Positions 36,261-47,522 of a stretch of DNA of 64,000 bases are shown here, in pieces; the stretch's first letter is position 1; every line of letters starts with the position of its first letter. The stretch covers positions 22,441-86,440 of the forward strand of contig JADHZB010000079.1 in assembly GCA_015657535.1 (NCBI GenBank), written 5' to 3'. The stretch is from Nephromyces sp. MM_2019. Lineage: Eukaryota; Apicomplexa; Aconoidasida; Nephromycida. The position numbers were made by a program, and so were the translations under genes. Below the pieces are notes generated by a model, which saw only the letters and a program-made list of their open reading frames with translations, did not search any database and was not told where the DNA came from.

Positions 36261-39019
36261 TGTTTTTACGCTATTTCTGAAAATGAAAGAGTGCATTACA
36301 CTTGAGCTTGGATTACCCCCTTATCAGAGATAGCTCATCCAAAAATTTTAGATTAAAAAGAACTCTATTAAATACTCTATATTGTTTTTAAATATTTATC
36401 AACAGAAATTAAACTTTTATTAAAGGCACTTTTTTCCATCTGGCTGTGGCACTGTACATACATCTGAGAGCCAGTGGATGTAATAACTTGCGAACTACTT
36501 TTCAGAGATTGGTATACCATTTATTACGAACTCAAGATATCCGAAGCTTTTTTCATGAATGGAAGTACTAGCTGACTCATAGTACGCTGCTAGAGGTTAA
36601 GCGCAAAGTCTGCACTCATTGGAAGTGCGGATGTTCATATATTGAAATCGGAGATGTTCTAACCACAGATATCGAAAAGCTCAAATTTAAGCTATGTTTA
36701 CATAGTAGAAAAGTGTAATTTCAATTTTTTTAACCAGCCAGGCGATTTTTCGAGTATTTCCTTCCGTTATCACCTTAAAGTGAAAAGTATTATGGAGTTG
36801 CCACTGAAGTAATGGGGACTGACACTACCAGTATCAAGTTACCTAGTGGGTAGAAGATTATTGCCCCATTTTTCGACATTGTGGAGTTAGATACTGCTGC
36901 ACCACTTTGTCAAATGTGCTATAGCGACCTGCATAGGGGCGGCATATAAGCGTCCTCTGATACCAAGATTTATTGAGTGGGTTGGCAGAAATTACTTTGT
37001 TGTAGGTGCTGAAAAATTTCGGGTTCGTAACTTTTTGAAAAAATTTAGTCTCTATTGATGCAGAGATTTTATATTACTATCATCTTCCATTGGCTAGTAC
37101 TAGTCATTTGCACTTGCTTTAAGGCATCAGTCCCTCTGAAGAATTAGAAACATACAATATCAAATAATGAGTTAATTATTTCGTATATGGTATCGTTACC
37201 ATATAATTCCTTCGAAGTTTGAACTTCTCCTGAAGTTTCCGCCTTTGTGTCATACTGAGTATGCCACATTATGTCATATCGTTAAAGATTTCGCAATTGT
37301 GACACCAATACTGCAGCTAACCAACGAAAATCAATACATATACCAGAAATTATACGTGTTTATACAAAAAAAACCGCTAATTTTTTATTCTTGGAGTATC
37401 CTTAATTTTTGCATTTTTCATGGATCTGCATTTTTTGTTTGTTTTATTAAATTGGGTGTAAAAAAAAGCAGAGGTTTGAAGATTTCAAATAGCATCTTGG
37501 CCGCGTTAACCTTAAAATTCAATGTTGCGATGAGGATCTATTGACGGCGTTAACTCCATTATTCCATTAATATTTTACACTTGCACTCTTTTTTTAACAA
37601 AATATATTTAGGCTGAACCTCAGCCAAAACTCATTTTCTAATGAAACCATTGCAAGTCTTAATGGTTAGAACCTGTCTCGTGTACATAGCGCTTAATAAG
37701 CTGATTTTTTACCTGGGTGCTACGAGGGATCGCACCAGCCACAGCAGCTGATGGCCGCAAAGTAAGCAACTAATTGAAGGGACATCAAAAGAAAAAAAGG
37801 ATGTTAATAGCCACGATGAAAGCTCAGAATAAAATAAGAGCACACTTGCTGTCCCTAAGTTGCTTTCGAATACCCAGCTGCGGCAAAAGCTTCCAGAGTA
37901 CTATAACTTTATAGGAGGCTCGAAATCGGCTTTTTTCAATTTCATCGGCCAAGAGGCTGTTAATACTATTAAATGTAGTATTACAAGTGATAAAATTGTC
38001 TCTTGCAGACCTCGAAATCTCCAATCTAATGGGATGTTCACTCTCTCTGCTACTTCTTTGAGCCGCTGTCGCAGGGGTGAATCCCGACGCCACGAGGAAC
38101 TCATGATACAAATCATGCATGTACTTACTGAGATCATGCTATAATGATACCTTCACTGTTATTCTTCCCCCTGCCTCCATCTCATAGCCATCACAATGAA
38201 ATTTTCGTAGCTGCAGTGCGCAGCAATAGCTTTGGCATTGTTAGAACTTTCGTGTTAAAATACCTGGTTAGAATTTCACCAAATATAATCCCCAGGCCTG
38301 TGCTTGTGATCCAGGGACGATGCTTTAAACTTAGTAAAAAAGATGCATCCAGCATCCAATCGCTTCTTGCAAGGTGCTATAAGCGGGGCACTTTACTGTA
38401 TCATACGTGCAGAGTCATCGTTAGAAACAGAATATTAGCTGGCAAGCTTGGGTTAGTCCCAAAAACGATCATGATATAACTTTAATTGTATGACGCGGTT
38501 ATTAAACATGAGATTGAATATTATGCTTCTCTCTAGCGAATACCTGCCTGCTCCCAAACGACTGAAAGGAGGAATCGTTGATACAACGTGCTAGACTCGA
38601 TGCAGATGCAAGCCTAGCCTGGATCGATGACATCCGCGCACACGCGGTGAGGAGCATTTCCCTGCGGTGCAGGAAATACGAAGCGAACCTCCTGGAAAGA
38701 TGTCTTTTTTAAAGCTGGTGGCACTTGAAGTGAACATTCCCCCGGGAAATTACACTTGAAGTCCTCCAAGGTCAAATCCGTGTTATTCGTAACGCGAATG
38801 AGTCTCCGTACAGTATATGGTGTGTGACGGAGAAGAGTTTGCTTCTAAAGAGCTTGTCTCCGTAATTTTAGAGCTTGTTCACCAAATAAATTCTTACCCC
38901 AAGGGTGTATTTTATGGTTTCATCCCAAACAAATTTTTTTTTGTGATTAACTTTTTTCGGCCTACATCGTTAGTTTCTGGCCACTTTTCAACTGTAGGAT
39001 TGAGTGTAGCGTCGATGAA

Positions 39020-42000
39020 ATGCCGGGTTACTTTCGTGGATTTCAAAGGCCAAATTTGAAGTATTTGGCGGGGTTTGACAGCCTCCTTTCGTCCGAGGTA
39101 GGTTTTGCACGGTGCATCCCCTTGACTGGGAAATGGAAAAAGATGCGTATTCTTCAGCCCAGGTGTGGCGTGAGGCATGGGCTATCTCGACACATTGTGA
39201 AAAACTGTGTTTATCCCATAAGTTACCCGCTTCCTATTTGCTGAGTCGTCAAGTAGGGGGGATGAAATGCGATTTCCACTATAGCCTAAGTCCCTTCACT
39301 CTAATTGCAACAGTGCTCCTGCTTAGGGTTTCATAGATAAGAATAAAGCAACTTTTTTGCAAAGAATCTCTCTGTTTTGCTTGTTGCTTCATTGGTTTTT
39401 GGCCCCCCCCCCAGCTTAGTTGCCTAGCAAGCTATGAAAATCTCCCGAAAAGCACTTGGCCGGAAACTTTTTGACTTTTTTAGTATTGATTTTATTGGTT
39501 TATATCCACTCGGCACCAAGGGAGGCTATCTGTCAATTGTACTGGATCTGTGCTTCAGGGCACTAGGCTGGAATTAAAATCACAAGGCCTTGCCCATTTA
39601 TTTAGGCTGGAATAGATGGAACTTGCTTTGCTATCTATTAACTGTATTAAAATATATAATGTGTGTGCATCTATGACATTGCTGCGTATATACCTTTTCT
39701 TAAGAGGGGAAGTACATATGAGTACCTGTCTCTCTTACTTCCTCCGTGTGCTATATGTTATGTATAGCCCTGATAAGGTGATTATTATAACCCGACCTAT
39801 TTGTTTTAATGCCCAGGGATGCGCTCATACGCTTTTATTAGCGATTTTTACTTATGCCTCCAATGCAAAATTTGTTGAATGTAAGAAATACTAGGCTTTG
39901 TTAGTTTGCTTTTACTTTCATAGGCCTTACCTGGAGCGCTACCAAAATTCCAGAATAGCCCCCAAAAAGCCCCGTTCAAATTGTATCCGGAGTTGCTAAG
40001 CGGTACCTCTTTCACCACAAGCAGGGCGAATAATCGATATGTTTGGTGTTATAGGATCAGGCCTTCAGTGACCCATACCTTTGAAAATTATAAGCTGGTG
40101 CCCACGCCATTATACTCAAACTCGGGAGCAAATGTTAACTCACTACTAGACGTGTCAGGATCTCCTAATGGTTCTGCTCCTTTGTCACTTTGGACTGCTG
40201 CTCCCTCAGAGTCTGATTATAGCCTCCCTCCTACACCGTTTAGATGGCCTCCTTTAAATTTATCTGATTTTAGGCGTGATTTTGTGTCTTCACTAGTGAC
40301 TGTGGCCTCAACTGGTTCACATCGTGGTCAAACGGGAGGCAGCTCCCTATTGTATAATTGCAATGCTTCGATGGATCCTGCAAGAGACTTTGAAAACGGG
40401 GCGAATCCTTCACAAGTTGATAGGTCTGACGATGAGAAGTTAGCTGGGCTAACCTCACAAGATTCTTCATCATCCATGTCTAATAATTACTTTACGAACT
40501 TAGATGCTGAAATGCTAATTATTCCGCAAGAAGGTATTTTAGAAATTCGAACAGAGCTAGGGGACATGATTGTAGAGCCCTTAGAAGTAGCCCTACTGCC
40601 TCGTGGAATGAAGTTTCAAGTGAATTTAGTTCAGTTTGACCGGGATGGAAAATTTCTTAGGCCTTCAAATGGCTGGAAAGGGTACGTGTGTGAAAACTTT
40701 GGCCAAAATTTCTGCCTTCCTGAACTTGGTCCAATTGGAATAACATCAGGGCTAGCGAATCCGCGACATTTTTTAGCTCCTACGGCCGCATTTCAAGATA
40801 CCGAATTCGCAAGAGAAGACCCTTCGAATAATTCTGCGACGCCTATGAAGCTCACTATTAGGTTCTCTGGTAAATCATGGGTAGGAGACTTGAAATACTC
40901 GCCTTTGGATGTCGTCGCATGGTCAGCAAAAATCGATTTTACTTAGTTAACTTTATGGCTAACCCGATAAGTTCAACCGAAAAAGGTCTTTTTTGCTTTA
41001 AAACAGTTTTTTTTTGTTTTTCTGCTAATTCAACATGTGAGCACGAATTTCTGTGTGCTAACACACGAAAATGCGGAAGTTTTTATCTTCGCGATACCCT
41101 GCTTCATTATCCTTTAGGGCTGATTGTCATGTTTAGCGATCGCAGAATTGATTGTATAGCTCTTCAGGCTTCGGTTGGAAGTTTTCTCTTCATGCTTACT
41201 ATTTTATGTACTGCAGCAAGTTTTTTACCAAAATTCGCATATATATGTTTAGATTCTCTTGATAAGGATGATTATTCAGGAATTAATAAAGGAGAATATG
41301 TTATAAATGATTATGCTCTTCCAGCGCTTTCGCCTATGTTGCGTTATTTCAGTGCTTTTTTCGATATAAATGTCAGTACATCCATGATTTAATAGATGGC
41401 TTTAGGGTTGTAAATCCTTTCTTAGTACATCTTGCAAGAACTGCTTAAAAACTTTCAGGCATGGTAATCTTCACCCGGTAAAATATGACCTCAGACTATT
41501 TACTGTGATAAACTCGGTTTCTCACGATCACCCTGATCCCTCTATTTTCACGGTTCTAACCAGCCCTTCGGAAACCCCTGGTTAATACATTTTTTTAAAG
41601 CATATAAAAGGCGTTGTTTTGCTGAAATATTTTCACACTCCAGAGTTCCAATCACTTGTTTATAAGCGATTTTCAATGTATCGTTTGTATGATATTATCG
41701 CATTTTTTCTTGCGAATTACAGCTATTTGTCCATGTAAAATATATTGATAGAACCATTTTTTGGTGAAATTTACCTTAATATGTGTGCACTGAGGGTATT
41801 CTTCTGCATTAATAATTCGTGCTTTGAGCGCAGATAAATTCAATAGGAAATGAAAGTAAACAGGGTTTTTTTTTGTGAAGATAAAACCCTGCGCTTTGAT
41901 TAGCTCTCCTTTCACTGATACAATGCTTTTTAGGTACTGGGAATTTGGATTTTGTAGTGTTCTTCCCGCGATATGTGGTACAAATGAATACTTTTCGCCC

Positions 42001-42762
42001 CCCATGGTTTCATCGCAATACTATGTCTGAACTAATGGGCCTAATCAGTGGTGTATACGATGGAAAACTGGGTGGATTCGTGCCAGGAGGGGTATCAATT
42101 CATAATAGGTTCATTAGCCATGGTCCTGATTGCGGTGCGTATATGAAAGCCATCGAAGAAGACACGTCTGAGCCCGCAAGGATATCAGGTTTTGCTTAAG
42201 CGTGAAGATTTGCTTGTAATATTTTTTTTGGCGAGCTAGTGTGTGCGGGCGCGCGGCCCAATTTTATTCCCCATTCTAGTATATATGTTGTTCAGTTTAA
42301 TAAGCCAAGCTTAAGGTTGATAATTGCTCGTTCACCAGAGTCCTATTCTCAGGTTTTTTTTCCCAATATTATCATGGTCTATCCTCTGTGCGGTGTCTAT
42401 TGCTTCTCAAACGTTGTATACACTAGTGGATGGAAAGAAATAGCAGTTGATGCTTCTTGAGCAGCAAAATGGAATTTGAAGTATCATGGCTAAGTGCATA
42501 ATATTTTGGGATGCTTCGTTATAGCGATATAACCGCGGTATGATTCCCAATTTTCTTTTTAGGCATGCTCGCCTTTATGCTGGAAAGTAAACTTGTTTGG
42601 GAACCCAGTCACTTTGCGCTTAATGGAAAGTTAGGCGATGGAAATGCTTGGTTGGAGAGTGGCTATGCTAAATGCTGGGAAGACTTGCCTCGGCGATTTA
42701 ATCCCGCGTCTAGTCTAGAAGCGGCAACGCAGCAACTGCCGAACGACTTATTTAAGAATTAG
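39020..42762 (+). CDS. HGD: Homogentisate 1,2-dioxygenase
   Basis: Fe(II) ring-cleaving dioxygenase turning homogentisate into maleylacetoacetate in tyrosine/phenylalanine breakdown. Five exons with exact phase agreement: 39020-39097, 39924-40921, 41459-41580, 41934-42188 and 42563-42762 (TAG), giving 550 residues. Exon 1 starts at ATG and encodes [14 protein letters not shown], then exon 2 [15 protein letters not shown], the canonical N-terminus. Iron-binding residues are visible: His and Glu in [12 protein letters not shown] and His in SHGPDCG. Other landmarks are [26 protein letters not shown] and GGFVPGG. It is about 100 residues longer than the animal enzyme (about 445). Extra sequence lies after THTFENY (Ser/Pro-rich) and between CNASM and the [15 protein letters not shown] strand (acidic, Ser-rich). 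The donor of exon 2 (G/GTCAGC) is slightly weak but required by phase. Confidence 0.95.
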
Positions 42763-43128
42763 TATTTTTCACAGTTGTATCAACGAGTGCGACTGCAGCT
42801 ATAGTTAGCATTGCAAGAATTACGTTGTTCGCCACTATAAATCTTAGTGGTGGCTATACGGACTAGGAATAATTTTACGTTACATAAAGCATAGCCAGCC
42901 CTCCACTGCACAGTTTAGATAAAAGAATTTCACGGTACATCGTTACAATGATTCCCCTTGGCAAATTAGAGCTTTTTTTATTAAAATTTTTAGCATCAAA
43001 ATAAGTTTTTTGTTCTTCAATCTATAAAAAATCACATTTTAGTTACTGAGCAAAGTCTCGCACGCATTTAGTACCCGCGTGAGTACTTATAGAGTGAAGA
43101 AAATTAGCTGTCCAGGACGAGATTCAGC
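42763..43128. other. Short gap after HGD; shared 3' region
   Basis: A 366-bp AT-rich gap between the HGD stop and the stop of a minus-strand frame. It probably contains both 3' UTRs in a tail-to-tail arrangement. Confidence 0.4.
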
Positions 43129-43419
43129 TTAGGAATAAAGCATTTCTCTGAAGAGTTGGCCGGCCATTTTGCATAACCCGAATTCCGGCTCTCTACAGAA
43201 TTGTTTTACCCAATATATTAGTATATCCATGGGTTTGTACAAAAATTTTCGTTTCATATGAGATGTGTCTGCAATTATTTCAGCAATTTTTACAAGTGGG
43301 TTTTTCTGTAATAGCTGCGTAGGGAACCAGGGCATGCGATTATAGTTCTCCCTTGCTTCACAGGCTTTCTTGCGATTGGCAAGCCGCTGTACCATGTCTT
43401 CCAACTGTACCATATACAT
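43129..43419 (-). CDS. Small unrecognised basic protein or terminal exon
   Basis: The minus strand stays open for about 124 codons ending at 43129. The first ATG in this frame is at 43419, giving 96 residues (MYMVQLEDMVQRL, then KKACEARENYNRMPWF, LVKIAEIIADTSHMKRK, DILIYWVKQF). It has mixed charge, is helical-looking and reads like real protein, but I know no family for it. The frame extends upstream to about 43493, so an acceptor-bounded exon start is also possible. It converges tail-to-tail with HGD and overlaps the start of a plus-strand frame. Confidence 0.4.
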   Translation of the reverse strand: MYMVQLEDMVQRLANRKKACEARENYNRMPWFPTQLLQKNPLVKIAEIIADTSHMKRKFLYKPMDILIYWVKQFCREPEFGLCKMAGQLFREMLYS

Positions 43420-43484
43420 ATTATATTTTGCTGGATTTAGCTCATGTGCTAAGGCACCATCATTGGAGATTGAGGTCGCCTCAC

Positions 43485-43897
43485 ATGCCTTTGCTTTTTT
43501 CAAAGGTTAATCGAACTTTAAGCGTCTTAGATTTTCCCCGCCGTACCTGCTTTCCTCTTGAGCCTAAGCCTTATGCTCGGGCTTCCCTGAATTTAAAGCG
43601 AACTAATGCTTTGTTAATTCGTGTCGCTTTTCTTTCATATAGCATCGCTCAAATCGTGAACAGTCAATGGCTTACTGACCAGGTTTTGGTCTCCACTTTG
43701 TCATACTTTTGTTGCAATTCCTCACGAAGTCTACCACAACTACCGTAAGAACCTCTGAAGATTTTGTTCTTCGCCAAGATTTTCTAAAAGAAATAGCATC
43801 TACGCCTGGACTATCCGTCAAAAGGGATGACCTTACCTTTGCCACGACTCAGTTGTCATACACGCGGATAAATCAAGTCCGCAGATGCCATCAGTAG
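43485..43897 (+). CDS. Small unrecognised protein, two exons
   Basis: An ATG at 43485 opens MPLLFSKVNRTLSVLDFPRR. Exon 43485-43682 ends CAG/GTTTTG and exon 43730-43897 begins after TCCTCACGAAG and ends in TAG, both phase 0, for 121 residues. The N-terminus is basic and lacks acidic residues early on, so a mitochondrial presequence is possible. The second exon holds EDFVLRQDFLKEIASTPGL. The 47-nt intron is the shortest proposed here. Its 5' end overlaps the upstream extension of the minus-strand frame at 43129-43493, so one of the two may be a shadow. Confidence 0.4.
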
Positions 43898-44994
43898 TGG
43901 ATTACGCATAGCATGCAGTAAACCGCGCGAAATCAACAACTATCAAAGGGTATATTACCGCATAGACAAGCAAACAAGGAGCTTCCTTTCAAGAATTAAA
44001 CTTCAAGACATTTGATACCACGGCTCGAGCTTGATATCCTTACCGACTCTCAATTGAAACACAAAAAACTTTCCGCATGAAGTAGAACCAAATTAGTTCC
44101 ACAGATTCTACCTGGCAAGCAAACCACTCCTCAATTAACCGAATAGTACCATCATAAGTAAAGTGGGAAACCCGGGTTCAGCTCGTCTCACTATCGTATA
44201 TAGATTAAGATACTTGGGACACTGCCGCACAGAGCATCCGCATAAATTACTATGCAATCGGATGAACAAAGACAATGTTTTCGAACGAAAGACAACAGTA
44301 AGATCTGTGCTGTAGCGTAAGCAGCTGATGCGCGGATATCGTGACCGCGCTTGCTCATGCAAGCCTGGAGTGACTACAGGGACCGTCAAATATTCGAGGG
44401 AACTGTGTAGAATTCAAGCGTTCACATTGATCACAAGCAGCAGATCGAAATCATCATGACTTCGCCTGGTTATGGCTTCTTTTTCAGCCTAGTATAATCC
44501 TGCAACCTTTCTAGCTAAGCCTTACAAACGAATTTGCTGCTGTTACAAACCTTCCCGCTGAATATGTGAATGCATTACAAAGAAGTTGCAAAAACTCCTG
44601 AACTGCTTTAATATACATACAACAACGGTTGTCTCCATACCATGCGGTGAACGCAAGCAGCTGCATTGCTCAAACAACAAAATTCCCAGTAACTTGTGGC
44701 ATTAGAATATATCGTTTAGCCAAAAAGGATACAGAAAAAATTTCACAAGGAAACCGGTAAAAAAACACAATGAGTTGCGCAAGTCACAACACACATCTAA
44801 TGCCGCACTCCAGAGGCAACCAACTATTCCAGTGAATCACGCGGTATCAAAAGTAGTTATACCATTGCGATAATGTCGATGCGCAGACCATTTTGTAAAA
44901 GTATACGCTTAGTTTTGCTACATAGCAATAAATCTCCCTCAATAGAAGAAGTCACCAAAACCAAGCGGAATCCAGTATTAGGCAATAATGAAAG
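43898..44994. other. Intergenic stretch, no supported gene
   Basis: About 1.1 kb, A-rich on the plus strand toward its right end, probably including the 3' UTR of the cytochrome b5 reductase gene. A minus-strand frame at 44135-44389 has no recognisable content. Confidence 0.4.
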
Positions 44995-47522
44995 CTAATA
45001 AGGCAAATATTGGTTCGGGGCGTAGTTCAAACTCTCCAGATGGCCTTTAATAAACTCCTTGAACGCAGCGGATCCACAATACGCGATCAAAACATCATCA
45101 CCAGGGGGTGGAAGGCATTTCTTGATAATTTCAGCTGTGACGAAGCCACTAAAAAACTCCGAGGGTCCCGGTGGTGGGTTGTTAAGAACGTAATGCACAT
45201 CAAAACGCTCAGGATATTTCTTCTTAAGGGAATCCAATTCTGAAGAAGAGCATTTTACAAAAAATAAATGCAGTTACCTGAAATCAGTACCCTACGCAAC
45301 AATGCTTCAAGGCTCCAAGTAACAAAACAACACATACACCATTAATCATCAAGAACTTGAGATTCACGTATCTAATGGTACGGAAGTATATTTCGCACCT
45401 GATTTGTAAGAATATGCTTGGGCTGCCCAAGTTGACATTTTTACAAACTTTCAATGCATCACAATTAGAATTTCATTGAACAACTCCAGGAATTTGATAA
45501 GTACGCATTCTAGTGCCTATTTCAATGTTTTTGCGCGAATTGTGTGTAAGGCTGCAAGTAAAAGAGCCTGACAATATCAAGAGCAAGTTCAAAAACGAGA
45601 AAAAGCGCTACGCCAGACTAGTGATAATGCATATATATATTACCTTCCTTCATTAGAACATCCTCCTCAGCAATGTTAGCAGAAATCATGGAAATCGTTG
45701 TGTTGGCCTCCGCAGGACGGGTAAGAAGAAACGTAAGCAATGAATACAGTGGGGTTAGTCCACTTCCAGCCGCGATGAAGCCAATTTTTTGCTTTTTCCC
45801 CTGAATCTCTTTATTCATACGAGTGAATCGTCCCTCGCCATGGTATGTGTTGTATCTGCAGCAAAAATCAAGCGAGACTTTTGTGCTGCACTGCATGGGC
45901 AACCTCAAATGTTTTGTAGCCGCGGAAGAAGTACTCCAACAAAGGCTACTCTACATCTCAAATATTTCGCAGAAAGAAGTGATTAATGAAGAGAAACAGT
46001 ATAAAACCGTTTTTAGATTTTTGGAGGAAATCACCAAAAAAAAGCTAAAATAACCATTCAAACATAGAGATCACGGAAAAATTTTAATTCAGAACTTACC
46101 CCATAGGACCTAAGACCTTCACAGTGTCACCTATTTTTAAAGAGTCTAAATACTGGCTATACATTCCTCCATCAGGAAACTTGGGGTCTTTGTCTCGTGG
46201 ATACACTTTCACAATTAACTCACAAGTACCGGTTTGATCAATGTCAGACACAGGGGAGTACATGCGAAATATCTCCTCTTCATCAGAAGTCTCCACTCCA
46301 TTCCTATACATTTTTCAAGCAAACAAATCTTCACATTGATGATCCAAATGCTAGTGCTTGAAGTGAAGCCCCACAGAAGAGCGAAAACACTAGTTTTATA
46401 TATAAAGCCATAGAAAATATGCCACTGTACATGAAAAGGTCGTATTCCTTGAATAAGAGATGCTAATAAAGGAGGAAATTGAACTTTCGTGCAATTCAAA
46501 TACGCAAACTGAGAAAAATAAAGACATAAATCAAATATTCCAAAGCCCTGCTGGCAAGGTCACACAATAATGTGTTAAACCTATGTTACATAAAGAAAGG
46601 GAACACTTAATACGGAATTTCTGCTTCAGAATTCGGCATAAAAAGCACCTGAGCGTACTCCTCGTGAAACATGGATCACATGGCAAATAAAGATAAAAAA
46701 ATTGAAAGCTATTCCATGAGGCAAAAAACACTGAAGGCAACGTAATATCTTCAACATCCACAAACTCGTACCATTCTCCTTCAACTTTTCCAGGCATTTT
46801 CGGACCAAAAAATCTAACGTGACTTGCCACTGGCATTCCGAATTTCTGGTCCGGATGTTCCAGGGAAAAAAACAACCTTCTCACATTGTGTAGCTCACTT
46901 TCCTTTCGTACCAAAGTCAAGTATTTGACGGTACCATCAAGAAACACTTCCGACTTTTTCTCAGCTGGAAAAAAAACATTCTCAGAAAACCTCAAAAAGC
47001 CGCGCAGAGAGTACAACATACGCCACGCTAATACAAGCATGTACATGCATTCAAAACCAAAGTAAATGTTCATCTTTTTCTATCCTCAATCCATATCAAT
47101 CAACAATAAAAACTTGAATAGCGTGATCCCCACTACATGGACTCAACTTCCAATGAGCGCCCAACAGTAGAAGGATTCTGCGCGGCACCAAGTGCAATCC
47201 GGAGTTTCTAAAACAGCAGCCTCTACAGGGGCATGAACAATATATATATGTGGAACTATCAGTACAAATAAATTTGCCACATCACCTGAGATCGAGTAAA
47301 CGCATTGTGTGGGCCATTCACTAGCATAAGCCACCAATATATCCCAAATTAAAAAGCTAAACGGCAGCAAGGAAAATGATGCTTCACGTTGAGAAAGCTA
47401 GTGTAAAACGACATGTTGGGCAAACACATGGAGACCACAAAAGCAATCAAGTTACCCATTTTCTCCACGGAGGATTTTGGAGTACTGCGCCAAAAAAGTA
47501 ATCTGCGAGCCGCGGATAACAT
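44995..47522 (-). CDS. CYB5R: NADH-cytochrome b5 reductase
   Basis: FAD enzyme passing electrons from NADH to cytochrome b5. Five exons in exact phase: 47522-47456, 46964-46772, 46303-46100, 45855-45644 and 45239-44995, giving 306 residues from ATG to TAA. FAD-binding RMYSPVSD (family R.YTPVS) is followed by LIVKVYPRD, FPDGGMYSQYL and GDTVKVLGPMG. The NADH domain shows IGFIAAGSGLTPLYSLL, then the end region PPPGDDVLIAYCGSAAFKEF (family CG.P.M, with Ser-Ala in place of Pro-Pro). The N-terminus MLSAARRLLFWRSTPKSSVE is basic with leucines and serines and no acid until Glu20, so a mitochondrial or membrane-targeting role is possible. It lacks an obvious long transmembrane helix. Between FLDGTVKYLTL and the FAD motif the enzyme has family-like spacing. 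Confidence 0.93.

Larger units (their letters stand above)
35057..39019. other. Intergenic stretch between divergent FYVE and HGD genes
   Basis: About 4 kb with no recognised family. The best coding candidate is on the minus strand at 38142-37824: an acceptor-like ATTATAG followed by 105 open codons (HDLSKYMHDLYHEFLVASGF to a TGA), overlapped on the plus strand by frames 37860-38144 and 38144-38479. I cannot connect it to other exons. Two short tandem repeats are listed separately. Confidence 0.35.

Noticed and set aside
39402..39411. C10 homopolymer as a functional element
   Set aside because: A single homopolymer run within HGD intron 1; length may be sequencing-dependent and nothing else supports a role.
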